Of a DNA stretch of 64,000 nucleotides, positions 13,120-24,600 are shown one piece after another (the stretch's first letter is position 1; the number at the start of each line of letters is the position of its first letter). Below the pieces are notes generated by a model. That model was not told the origin of the DNA, searched no databases, and saw only the letters and a list, made by a program, of their open reading frames with translations. Origin of the DNA: Malurus cyaneus samueli (taxonomy: Eukaryota; Chordata; Aves; Passeriformes; Maluridae); the NCBI GenBank assembly GCA_009741485.1, contig CM019215.1, positions 78,111,224-78,175,223 on the forward strand. Direction: 5' to 3'. The position numbers and the translations under genes are program-made.

Positions 13120-14700
13120 ATGGCAGAAGGAATGCCCTACTCTCACTGCAGGACCACATCAGGTTCATGAACACCTGAGGAACCTTAAGATGTGTAAATG
13201 CACAGGACTTGAGGAGGTGCATCCTAGAGTCCTGAGGGAATTGGCTCATGTAATTGTAAACCACTCCTCACCAATAGCTGAAAAGTTGTGCCAGTCAGTT
13301 GAACTCCCAGTTGACTGGAAAAAGGGAAACACTGCACCCATTTTTTAAAAGAGTGGAAAGGGGGACCCTGGTAACTACAGGTCTGTCAGCCTCACCTCTG
13401 TGCCTGGGAAGATCATGGAACAGATCCTCCCAGAAGCAAGGCTAAAGCACATGGAGGAAAGGGAGATGATTTAAGAGAGCTAGCATGGCTCAGCCAAAGG
13501 CAAATCCTGCCTGACCAACCCAGTGGCCTTCTCTGGTCAAGAGGCTGCATCAGTGGACAAGGGAAGGGCTACAGATGTCATTTATCTGGAGTTCTATAAC
13601 GCCTTTGACATGGTCCTCCACAACATCCTTCTCTCTGAGTTGGAGACACGTGGATTTGATAAGTGGACTGTTGGATGAGGAGCTGACTGGATGCCCAGAT
13701 GGAGACCAGAGACAAGTGGTATCCCTCAGGGGTCACCCCTGGGACAAGTATTGTTTAATGTCTTTATCAATGACATAAACAATAGGGTTGAGAGCACTCT
13801 CAGCAAATTTTTGGATACCAAGCTGAAGTGGTGCAGTTGACACAGATGAGGAATGAGATGCCATCTGAGGGACCTGGACAAGCTTGAGGAGTGAGCCCAT
13901 AGGGACTTCATGAAGTTCAAGTACAGTGTGTTACACCTGAACTGGGGTGTAACAATATCATTACAGGCTGTGAGATGAAGAGATTGGGAGCAGATTTGGG
14001 GGTGCTGGTGGATGAGAGGCTGGACTTGACCCTCAAGGTGTGCTTGCAGCCTAGGAAGCCAATCAAATCCTAGACTGCATCAAAAGCAACATGGCCAGCA
14101 GGGCGAGGGGAATCTCATCCTCTCTTTTCATCTCCATCTCTATCCAGAGTGCTGCATCCAGCTCCAGAGCTCTCAGCACAGGAAAGCAGGTCCAGAAGGA
14201 AGGTCACAAAAATGATCAGACGTGGAATAACCTCCTGTGAGGCCAGGCTTAGATAACTGGGCTGTTCAGCCTGAAGAGAAGGGTCCAGGGAGATATTAAT
14301 GCAGCCTTCCCACTTGCAGAGGTCTTACAGGAGAGATGTGGAGAGATTTTTTTATAGTTCCAGTTTAGATAGCAAAAGTAATGGTTTTAAATGAAAAAAT
14401 TCTGACTAGAATTAAGAAAGAAATTTGTTACAGTGAGCAGCAAAATACTGGAAAACGTTGCCCAGATAGGATGCAGGTGAAACATCCCTGGGAGTGTTCA
14501 AGGTCCAGTTGGATAGGATTCTGAGTAACTTGGTCCAAAGTTGGATAGGATTCTGAGTGACCTGGTCCAGTGGAAGATGCCTGTGCTCACTGCAAGCGGA
14601 TTGGGCTAGATTACCTTCAAAAGCCCTTCCAATGCAAATTGTTCTGGGATTCTATGAGTCTATGGATCTTTATTCTATGATCCTCTGTTTCTGTGATTGT
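13120..14700 (+). mobile_element. CR1 LINE, 5'-truncated and inactive, with broken reverse transcriptase
   Basis: CR1 is the main avian LINE. Its ORF2 encodes an endonuclease and a reverse transcriptase. This copy begins inside ORF2 upstream of the palm domain and runs to the 3' tail. Frame-by-frame reading gives familiar CR1 words: HPRVLRELA near 13.22 kb, [20 protein letters not shown] near 13.36-13.42 kb, an AFD motif near 13.60 kb, IPQGSPLG near 13.72-13.74 kb and [10 protein letters not shown] near 13.75-13.78 kb. The catalytic box near 13.80 kb reads KFLDTKL where CR1 has two aspartates, so one codon of the active site is missing. Several stop codons and frameshifts follow. The 3' end has ATTCTATGAGTCTATGG and TTCTATGATCC, decayed CR1 tail repeats. 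The endonuclease and 5' UTR are absent. It is an old fossil and cannot move. Exact ends are approximate. Confidence 0.93.
14507..14569 (+). repeat. Tandem duplication of 31-32 bp inside the CR1 tail
   Basis: The segment 14507-14537 recurs at 14539-14569 with two substitutions (TAACTTGG against TGACCTGG). It lies in the CR1 3' coding end (LDRILSNLV-like), so it arose after or during insertion of this copy. Confidence 0.9.
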
Positions 14701-17700
14701 GTACAGTTCTGAATGACAAAAAAATGAGGGAAAAGTTCATGGCATCAAAAGACATCTGCAGCTGGGTAAGTCACATTCTCAGTACACAAAATTTCCTTAG
14801 AAAAACAGGCCCTGTACCTTATTTTCAGGCATCCTACTTTCATAAGCAAATTTTTATAATTACATTCTAAAAAATCTTCTGGATCAGCACTATAGGCTCC
14901 TTAACATTACCATATGAATGATTAAATCAGCTAAGGAGGTACTACCCATTATCATTTACTGATTTTTGTGGGAATTTTCTGCAGTGGTCATCACCACATG
15001 CCCACATTTCACAAAATCCAGAGAGTTAAACCTAATGTTTTCCCTGTGAGATAAAGGGTATAGCAACATTTAACATAGAATTATATAACTAGTAAAAAAT
15101 CTATTAGAGAGAAACACGGAACGTATTTTAACTCAGAATGTGTATCTGTTCTATCTCTAGTGCTATTACGAAAAAGAAAACCAAACAACAACAAAAGAAC
15201 CCCACAAACACTCCCAGCTGCCCTACCATTGAAAAAAGAAGTCTCAAATAAAATCAATTAGAATGCAACATAAACAAAAACAGTATATGTGACAAAAATA
15301 TATTGTTGCAGTGGAAGCATACATATACCATAAACTAGTTAAGCAGAATGTATTTTGTCTTTTTGGGGGCTTTTTCACAACACTGTTTATCAAATTATTC
15401 TTTACCTCCAAGTATAAAAGAACTACTTCAAAAATCATCATGGAAAGTATAAACAGGTTTAAGAGAATACAATGGTTTTGTATCACCAAATAAAATTTCA
15501 CTCTGGTTCTTTTTCATTTTAATCTAAACCCCACTGAGTTTTCAATTTGAAAAAAGGCATCTGTGGGAGATTCTATAAAATGAAGACAGTTTATTTACAA
15601 TAATCTGAGATACAAACAATTGTTAGCAAAACATCAGGAATTACATCCCCTTTGTCTACTGTAAAAAAAAAGCAAAACAACAGAACAGTAATAAACTCTG
15701 CAAACATTGGAGGTTTTGTTTTATTAAAATGACCAGGGCATCTCAGGTTAAATCCTTAACATCCAGTACACTATAATGCACTCATCATGAATCTTTGGCC
15801 ATGAACTACCATGGTCATTTATTGTTTCTCCAAACAATGTGGAGAAACGTTTATGCCCTCTAAATGCAGACAAAATAAATGATACATTGCATTGTTATTA
15901 TGTCATTGAAACACTGCTTTCACAGGTAAGAAATGTGTCAGGTAAAAACTTTGCAGTTGCTTCAGAGTCTGTTTAGGAGAGGTTTACAAGGCATTAGATA
16001 CAAACAGAGTATTTGTTTGAAGATGACCCTGGAATTAAAATAGTGAGATATTATTCCTCTGCAGTGTGACAACATATGTCATTATTACAACTTCATATAT
16101 AGTAAAAGCCATCAGAAAGATATAAAATTTGATGAAAGTTTTTGTATCTTGAGTCTTTATCAAATATCCCTGTGAGGCATCATTCTACACACTCCCCAAA
16201 ATAAAACAGATATGTGACTTATTTGAGAAATATATCTTAATTTAGCTAGAAACACCAGATTAGAATTTGATTTCCATGTTAGGTAGTCCCCTTATAAAAT
16301 ATGCTTGATAGTCTATTTCATCCATGTTATTCAAAAGGCAGTGCTCAGATCCTTGTGAAATACAGTCTACTGTAAGGCAATTGTTGATCAATGAAAATCA
16401 AACTAGGTAACCATGTAGTTTCTTTTCAGAAGTTTCAGCTGGATACATCAATTCATACAACAGTTTTACAGGGGAACACTCAGATCTTCCTCTAAATTTT
16501 CAATCTGTCAACATTTTTCATGATGTCAGACAAGTCTAATATTTTTATCTCTTCATATCATGTGTATAAAGATGAAATAGGTTTGAAATGTTATATCTAG
16601 AAAACAGCTGGGCAGGTTGTACAGCGTTGTTAGGTGTCTGTATGTATTTCCTTGTTGCTCTCCCCACCTTTGATACAAATACATGTCCACCTCTCCCACT
16701 TCATAATTGACTCATTTTTTTTATCTGCCTGTTGAGAACTGCTGGTTCTGTTCCACTTGCCATGTCAGAATTACACTTGATTAGTGTTGGCCGTGGGTTT
16801 CTGGTGGAGAGGACACAAGTCACAAGTGGGATTGCCATTTGGATTTGGAGGAAGTCAGGACATCAGGGCTGGCCCTACATCCTGTTGGGTCACTGCTCTG
16901 CACAGCACCCCTGGACTCTGAGACAAGGGAGGTGGAGGTCCCTACTGCACTGCAAAAGAAGGCACCTGCCCCCTTTTCTTGTGGTCCAATGTGACAGAAA
17001 AAGGAGCACATTATTTCTCGTGGTGTTAACTACCTGGGGGATTGTTGAGCTCCCTTTCCCTGGTCTCACATGGCTCTGTGTAGATGAATTCCTCAGATGT
17101 TCATAACCTCCATTTTAGAAACCACCTACTGATTTGGTCTAAGGCCTACTCACTTGCCGAAGAGGTGAGAGCTCAAGGTGGAAGCATGACTCCAGTCTGC
17201 ATCCTTTCCTTAGGGAATGTTGAGTCTGAGATGCCACTGATGGCACACCAGCAGGGTTCCAGCTGTGTGGCCTGGCACTTCCCAAAATACTTCCCCAACC
17301 GCTGCAGAGATGTTGGTAGAAAGCAGTGAAAGGAGAAAGCAACCAGATGAAAAGGCTCAGGGAATGGCTCACAGATGATTCTGTGACAGATGTTGTCACA
17401 CTAATTTCAAGTTGATATTTTTGGTTTTGTGGGGATTTCTTATAGCAACTAAAAAATAAAGAAGTTTTAGCATTCATTAAACATCAGGCGCGTGAAGAAA
17501 TACATATAAGTAGTTACAGAATGATATTGCACAACAAAAGAAAAGTATAAGGATTAATGAAATTGTTGAGGGTTTGCAATATAATTTGAAGAATGTACCT
17601 CAGTATAGAAGCCTCACTAATATGTTGGTCTAAGGAAGAAAAAAGCTTGAGTAAAATTATTTTCCGTCAATAACTCGATACCTCCTTTTTCACATTTCTA

Positions 17701-17950
17701 ATTTTTTTTTTTATTTTTTTTTATTTTTATTTTTTTTTGTCTAGTTAGGATTTTTAAGAAAAAACAGGTAATGAGCTTGATCTGTATGCATCACCCAGGC
17801 AGAATTAGTACTGGCAGGCAAAAGTATAAAAATGATAAAGAAAGAATAAGGTTGGAAATGTCAAACCTGTGTCATGATGGGGCTGGGTTAGACAGAGAAA
17901 TTTAATTCTTAACGGAGTAGTGTCACAGGAAACTGAGTAAGAATTAAATG
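14701..17950. other. Non-coding stretch with a GC-richer patch
   Basis: Mostly AT-rich unique-looking DNA. From about 16,730 to 17,330 the sequence is clearly richer in G and C than its surroundings and has a 124-codon open frame (16,732-17,106, plus). The predicted protein shows no domain and overlaps an open frame on the other strand, so I do not call a gene. The patch may be an old repeat not recognised here. Confidence 0.5.
17702..17738. repeat. T-rich tract with A interruptions
   Basis: T blocks of 5 to 12 bases are separated by single A residues, ending before GTCTAGTTAGG. Confidence 0.9.
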
Positions 17951-17954
17951 TCAC

Positions 17955-18100
17955 CGAGTTCAAGAACTGTTTGGACAATGCTCTCAGGCAAATGGTGTGA
18001 TTCTTGGGCTGTCCTGTGCGGGACTGAGTTGAACTCGGTGTCACTTGTGGGTCACTTCTAAGTCAGAATATTCTATGATTTTGTAATTCTGTGATTCATA
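17955..18100 (+). mobile_element. CR1 LINE 3' end, short fragment
   Basis: The words GTTTGGACAATGCTCTCAGG, TGGTGTGATTCTTGGG and TGTCCTGTG match the end of CR1 ORF2 and its 3' UTR. The tail ATTCTATGATTTTGTAATTCTGTGATTC is the characteristic CR1 terminal repeat. Only about 150 bp are recognisable, so this is a heavily 5'-truncated insertion on the plus strand. Confidence 0.88.
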
Positions 18101-18629
18101 TACTATTGGTTGCATTTTGAAATAAATAGTGAGGGGAAAAAAGGAATGACATCAGCTAATCAAATGTTTGTTTATTAAATGCCTGGTTAGGTGATTCAGA
18201 ATGGTGACCTATCATTTGAAGAATAGTATAATTGTAATAAAATTTAGCTCTATGTAGGTCTTGAAAGTACTGCACTTTTATCTGATTTAACCTATGACAA
18301 TTTCTGTTACCCTTTCCTTTTTCTCATTCAAATGCATCATAATTTACTACAGGTATGGGTGCTTATTTAGTGTCACTATTACATTTAATCCTAACATTCA
18401 AATACCCATTTCTCATTTCTTTGTGTCTTGCAGGCTTCTTCTGAAGTGGTGTCTAAAATGAAGTTTAGTCTGTGCTCACATTGCGTCTGTTGCCTTTGCT
18501 GCTGCCTTTATTTTCTAGTTTTAACAAAGTTTGATAAACTCAGAAGGTCAGATTGTGCAAAAGTGTTGAGTCTGGCTGAGCTGGAGTCCATTTTCCCACA
18601 GCAGCTCTCCCAGTGCTGTGCTCTGCTCT

Positions 18630-19146
18630 GGTGGCTGCAGAGGTGTTGATAACACAGCAGAGCTCTGGGTTCTGCTGAGCAGCGCTGGCACAGCATCGGC
18701 GCTGCCTCTCAGCATCCCCCATCAAGGGCTGGGGGTGGGCAAGGTCCTGGGAGGGGACACAACCAGGCCATCTGACCCACAGCCACCAAACGGATATTCC
18801 ATATTAAATCATGTCAGCCCAGATATAAAAGCCCAGCAAAGGAGGAGGAAGGGAGAACATTCATTATGTACCATGTTTCCCTTCTGGAGCGACCATTACG
18901 AATTATGAAGGCCTGCTTCCTGTGAAGTGGCTGAAAATTGCTTGCTGATGGGAAACAGAAAACAAAATTACAGTATTTTCTTTTTGCTTGTGTGGACTCA
19001 AAATTTTGTTTTTAATTTGGCAGACTGCTGTGTCTCAACCTAGGAGCCATTTTCCATTTTATTTTCTCTTCTCTGTCCTCTGGGAAGGGAAGCTGATAGA
19101 ACAGTTTGGTGAATACCTGGCATCCAGCCAAGGTCAGCCCACCATA
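18630..19146 (+). mobile_element. Avian endogenous retrovirus LTR remnant (solo LTR)
   Basis: From GTGTTGATAACACAG onward the sequence follows an abundant avian LTR. It has GCTGAGCAGCGCTGGCACAG, then GGGAGGGGACACAACCAGG, GGATATTCCATA and TATAAAAG, then an R/U5-like part ending in CATCCAGCCAAGGTCAGCCC-ACCATA. No gag, pol or env sequence flanks it, so it is probably a solo LTR left by recombination. Its 5' end is not clear, and the end of its U5 resembles the LTR at 20.5-21.6 kb more than the one at 27.1 kb. Assignment to an ERVL- or ERVK-type family is not resolved. It encodes no protein. Confidence 0.82.
18824..18830 (+). promoter_or_regulatory. TATA-box candidate of the LTR
   Basis: TATAAAA lies about 45 bp downstream of GGATATTCC, the position of the TATA box in this LTR family. 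The LTR is decayed and no transcription can be inferred. Confidence 0.55.
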
Positions 19147-19933
19147 GGCAGCCATTGAGGAGGTGTGAAGAAAATATAAAGGACACCTTTTTCTTTCACT
19201 TACCCACAAGGGTCCAAGACAAAAACCTCATGTCTGTTAGAAGACAGAAATGTCCTTCTGCTGCTGTTGGTTGCATGCATTCCTCAAAGCTTGTTCTCTC
19301 TTGAAAATGTAAAATTACTCAGATAATGGCTTTAAACCATTTCAATTCAGCAACAAAATAGAGTTTCTGCTATTGGAGACCCTCTTATTACCGTGCAATC
19401 GGATGTCACCATGTGCAAAACCTCGTGTTTGATAGAGAGAGGTGGGGTGCAATAGTTACCAACCCTCAGTGGCCATCCCAGTGCAAGACACTTTCTGCTT
19501 TCTTGTGGTGCCTGTGCCACACAGACTGCACAGTTGCAGTAAGATCTGTGCTGTTCTGGGCCTGACAGTCACTGCATGTAATTTCTGGGGAATTTCAGAT
19601 CCATGTGATATGTAAGGAAAATTTCTATCTTTCTCTTTAGAATTTTCCAGGTGGGGCTCAAGGTATAATCTAAAATCCCATGGTGTGATTACTTAGCAAA
19701 TTATTTCCTCTCACCTGTTTCTACTTTTGATTTAAAGTTGTTGACCTCCATGTTAATGATAAAAATGCATTACTAGTCACAATAACCTCTCATTTACTGT
19801 GTTAAATGTTGGGAATTCCTAGGCTGTCCCTATCTGGACTAATAAAAAACTTATTCTAAATAAAATATTGTTAATGGTTTGTATGGTTTGTTTTGTGTAA
19901 TGTCCTGACTCAATTATTCCATGGGGTTGTGGG

Positions 19934-19936
19934 TTT

Positions 19937-19971
<35 letters not shown>
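19934..19971. repeat. T10-A28 homopolymer pair
   Basis: Ten T are followed directly by 28 A. The junction can fold on itself, which makes its length unreliable in any assembly. Confidence 0.92.
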
Positions 19972-19975
<4 letters not shown>

Positions 19976-20542
19976 AGGCATCTAATATGACATTTGTAGC
20001 TGTTCTAATCATGACTTCTCCCTGAGCTAATCTATTCATATTCTTTTGAGACAGTCTGGTAACAAGTATACTGTAAAATTTTGAAAAAAATGCAGATATA
20101 TAAAAGCTAAAATGCTTAATTAAGGGCAAACCTCAGAAGACTGTTGTTTACTGTTAACAGAACACTCTGTCCACAAAACAGATTATTTACTCACTATTAT
20201 TCCCCTTGATCCCATAGAATATCAAAGCCAATGTCATCCTTCAAAACTTCACAATCTTTCCTTAGAGCAGACTTTAACAAATACCCTCAATCACGAGTAA
20301 TAAGATTTTCGTAGGGAGCAGAGGTGTTAAAGCAACTTTGACACTAAGTTTAAGACTTTGCGTACCATAGCATATATACATCTTCAAATATATCTGGCAA
20401 TTAATGATTCAGCATTATCAATCTGAAAACAACAAAGCAATATTTTGTAAAACTTAGGTTATTTGACATAAATAAAACCTCCTTAAGAGCCAGGGGTATG
20501 CTTTCATTTATGAAGAACAACGGAATATTTATATTGGGCTTA

Positions 20543-21602
20543 TGTGACAAGGTTTTGATAGCGGTGGGCTGCAGAGGTGGCTTCTGTGATAATCTTCTGG
20601 AAGCTTCCCCGATGTCCAACGGAACCGATGCCAGCTGGCTTCAAGACAGACCTGCTGCTGGCTAAGGACAAGCTGATCAGCAGCAGTGGCAGCACCTCTG
20701 GGGTAGCATATCAAAGGAGGGAAAAATTACTGTGCAGAACAAGCTGGAGAAGAGAGGATTAGGATTATGTAAGAGACTGAGAAACTGCCCTGCAAGATAC
20801 CATGGTCAGTAAAGGAGGGGAGGGCGTGCTACAGGGGCTGGAACAGAGATATCCCGTGGTGAAGCAGCTGTGCCCCTGCAGTCATTGGAGGTCCACGGTT
20901 GAACAGAGATCCATCTGCAGTCCCTGGAGGACCCCACACAGGAGCGGGGCAATGCCTGAGGGAGTGTGTGAAACTGTAGAAAGTCCATGCTGAAGAAGGG
21001 TCCCGGCAGGACCTGTGGACCTATGGAGAGAAGAGCCCACACTGGAGCAGGTTTGCTGGCAGGACTTGTGATTCTGTTCCTGAAGGACTGCACCCTGTGG
21101 AAGACTGGAGAAGTTTGTGAAGAACTGCATCCTGTGAAAAGGGCTCATGTTGGAGAAGTTCATGGAGAAATGCCTCTGTGGGAGAGACTCCACACTGAAA
21201 CAGGAGAAGAGTGTGAGGAGTCCTGTCTCTGAGGAGAATGTAGAAGCAGTGAACGTGTGTGATGAAGTGACCACAAGCCCAGTCCCTGTCCTGCTGTGCT
21301 GATGGCAGGGGAAGGAGGCAGAGAATTGGGAATAAAGTTAAGTCTGGAAGGAAAGGAGGAATGGAGGGCAAGTGTTTTAAGGTTTGGTTTTATTTCTCAT
21401 TATCGTACTCTGATTTGACTGGTAATAAATTAAACTGATTTCCCCAACTGAGTCTGTTTTTCCCATGATGGTAATTGGTGAGTGATCTCTGCCTGTTCCT
21501 TTCTTGACCCACAGAATATCATCTCCCCTGTCCATTTGAGCTGATGGAGTGACAGAATGGCTTTGGTGGGCACTTGGTGTCCAGTCAGTACCAGCCCCCC
21601 AT
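20543..21602 (+). mobile_element. Nearly complete avian ERV solo LTR, about 1.06 kb
   Basis: The sequence follows a long avian LTR from its start (TGTGACAAGGTTTTGATAGC) through GCTTCCCCGATGTCCAACGG and an internal run of imperfect repeats of the type GAGCAGGTTTGCTGGCAGGA, GAAGGACTGCACCCTGTGG and GTGTGAGGAGTCCTGTCTCT. It ends in TTGGTGGGCACTTGGTGTCC and a terminal CCCCCCATA. Polyadenylation signals AATAAA occur at 21331 and 21424. The repeats make several overlapping short open frames on both strands, none a gene. No retroviral internal region flanks it, so it is called a solo LTR. I could not identify a convincing target-site duplication. The repeat family (ERVL-like) is recalled, not searched. 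Confidence 0.88.
21331..21429 (+). promoter_or_regulatory. Polyadenylation signals of the LTR
   Basis: Two AATAAA hexamers (21331-21336 and 21424-21429) lie in the part of the LTR where R/U5 is expected. Which one, if either, was used cannot be told. Confidence 0.5.
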
Positions 21603-24600
21603 AATGCAGTAAGGCAGACATGGCATTACTTTAGTACCAATTCAGTTTTCAATATAACAGGGTTGGCTGGAAGTTTTTGAGAGTCACAGTCTGCATTCAG
21701 AAAACTATTATATGATTTTGGAGGGGTGAGAGAAGAGTGAAAATGCATTATTCATGCTGAATTTCTGATAAGTCAGAGACAGTTGCAGTTCCTGCCAGCC
21801 TTGGCTCCTAAACCTCAGATTTCTGGGCTTCCATCTCATTTCTCATTTGCCTTCTGTATTGCTGTGCCATGGGACTAGAAAACCCTGAGGCTTATGTCTG
21901 ATCTGTGAATTCAGAGTCTGTGTTTTCAACCTCATCTTTATTTTTATACCATCTCTTTTGCTTTTGTTAGTATGTCTTTTGCAGAAGGAAAAAAAAAAAA
22001 AAATTCATTCCGAAATGTCTCCAAATTCTTTCAGAATTCCAGATTGTCTCTTTCCTGGAGGAAATATTCTTGTTTCAAAAAGTTTGGTATCTCAGCTCAT
22101 GAAATTTCATATTCATAATGTCTTGATGACCCCTTCAACAGACAGCCAAGTAGAGATCTGTGAATCTGCATGTCCACTTTAATTTACAGCATTACTTATT
22201 GAGCTGGTGTACGGCTGTCCCAGCCAGTCATAACAATTTTGAAGTGGCAGCAAATACTGATGACTTGTACATTAGTTCTGTACTTTTATCAGGCTATCTA
22301 CAACATTACTGATAGTATATAGATAGGACAACTCTTCGGGAAGTCCCAACCACAATGCATAGCTGAAAATTTTGCAATTATTGTTCACATGCAAAGAGGA
22401 AGCAGGCATCATCTATAGCTAAACACAAGAAGTTGGTAGTTTAAAATAAATATTGCCAGAGATGAGGAAATAAAAGTAGGGCAGTTTAAATTATAGCATG
22501 CATACGCCTTAGTTTCTTCATTTTATCTTCTGTTATTCTCTAATTCCCCTATTGCTCTGAGCTGTGAATGGTCTTGTTTCAGTGGTGATGGTAGGGGGCT
22601 GGGAGTTTTTGGGTGAGTGCTCAGCATTTCGGAATCCTCCAGAAAGGATATGATTTTCATATTGATGTTTTCTACTTCCTTATTGTAAGATGTCCTTGGG
22701 ATCATTTTTATATTTTTCCTAACATGCTTTTACACCTTTCTCTTTCTTCCTTGGTATGTAGGTCCATGTTATATTGAAATCCCTTTTATATCTATTATAT
22801 ATATTTTCTTAGTTCTTTTTGTCACCCTTTACACCAGTTTTGTCTAGATTTAAGTCTGCATTTCTTTTACTGACCATTTAAGGAGTTTTTTATTCATGTG
22901 GGGTCATCATTGCTAATCCTATGCCTGCTATGTTCTCATGTATTTATTGTCCTCTGCATCTCATTGTGTGTCGGTTGCCAAAGCCTTTGCTCTTGTAACA
23001 GGGCTGCATTTCTCTCAACTTCATTATTATTTTATAATCACAAGCATGGAATTCTCACAGCCTACCTGCTTGTCACAGCTATCTGGATAAAACAATTACT
23101 CTATCACAGAAAAATAAACAAAAGCAAAAGGAATTGCTACTAGATAGCTGATGAAGTACAGAAACCAGTCACAGCTCAACCAACAAATGCAAAAGTGCAG
23201 AAAGGTGACGAAAGCACTTTGATTTTGAGGCCTTGTAAATTCCATACAAACTTTATAACCAGATACTAACAATTGCAATTGTGCTTGTTGTAGAGGGCTA
23301 CTTGGTTGCAATGAGCAAGAAAAAGCTTTGAATTAGAAATTAAAAAAAAAATAGTTCCTTATATTATTTATGAAGAAATGTAACAGTTTTCACTGAGTAA
23401 AACATCTTGTAAGACTTCACAAGTTCTGAAACGTGTCAAGAAGTGTAGGAAATAATTTTTTTCCCCATAAGCTATTAAGGTTGAGTCTTGTCCTCTCTTC
23501 TGTTTCTATTTCTATTGAACCATCTTTGGTTTTATTGTTTCACTGTAAATTGCTTCTCTTATTTCTTAAAAAATCCTTAAAGAGTTTTTTACTCCTGACA
23601 GTGACCATTGTGCTGTACTCAATGAAGTAAAAAATGAGGATGTGAATATGTCAGGGCAAATCACAAGGTGACAATGCTACATGCATAATTAGCATAATAT
23701 GAATCCTTTGGTAGATCACGAAAAAAAATGCTGTGTCAAGGGACTTCTGCTTATAAAGCAGACAACTTTAAAAAGTTGCATGGAGATGAAACTAATGAAT
23801 AGTTTTATTAATGGAGATGATGCTGTGACATTTATAGGCCTACTGCCATATTTTTACAGCAGAACGGTGAGTCCCAAAATGCAGAACCAGACTTGGTAGA
23901 CAGTGAGATAGTTCCATTTATTATCAATTCCAGGAAGCAAAAACTTTTGTTTATCTGTATGCATTTCTTCTCCTTCAGTAGAGTTTACTTAAGTCACAGT
24001 GGGTCCTTCCCTGACAAGCTAAAGCTGTTATTATGATTTTTGCTGTGCTGTGGCTCCCATAGCTTGTAGAAATGTATGAGAGGAGACTTACTGACTTGTT
24101 CGCAGTTTACCGTGTGTTTTCTGTGTGACTGATCTTCTGCTTAAAAACATCTGGCTGTTCACCTTGTCTTTGCAACTGCACTACAAAGCAGAAGAAATCT
24201 TCTGGAAGAAGGGATAAAGGGCATGCTCCTTCTCTGAGTACAACTGGATTTATCTCAGTGTACCCTGATCCTGTGTTATCTCAACTGAGATTCTTGGTAT
24301 GAACAGGGAAGTTGCAGCCAACAAGGATCAAAGTAAAAACCATAGTTTAAAACTGATAAAAAATTCTAAGAATCAAAAGGTTGGTTTTGTTTTCTTAAAC
24401 CTAATAATCAGTGTTGAAAGGAGGACTCATGGGAATTTTTCTGTTTCTATGATGACCCAGTGGGCAGAGAAGAAATCTCTTTCAAAGCTCTATTTTATCA
24501 CAGCAAGTCTGTTTAAAAGATTGACTTGTAGCAGTTTCTCTATTTATGTTTTAATTAAATACAATTTAGGAAATTGGAAACTTTTGCTGTTGTTGGTATG

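Noticed and set aside
13575..13778. 67-codon frame in the CR1 element as a gene
   Set aside because: It is an off-frame shadow of the broken reverse transcriptase.
16732..17106. 124-codon open frame, the longest in the window
   Set aside because: No recognisable domain, overlapped by open frames on the other strand, and in a patch whose higher GC alone lengthens open frames.
20882..21274. 130-codon minus-strand open frame
   Set aside because: It lies antisense inside the solo LTR. The repeated LTR words, not a gene, create it.
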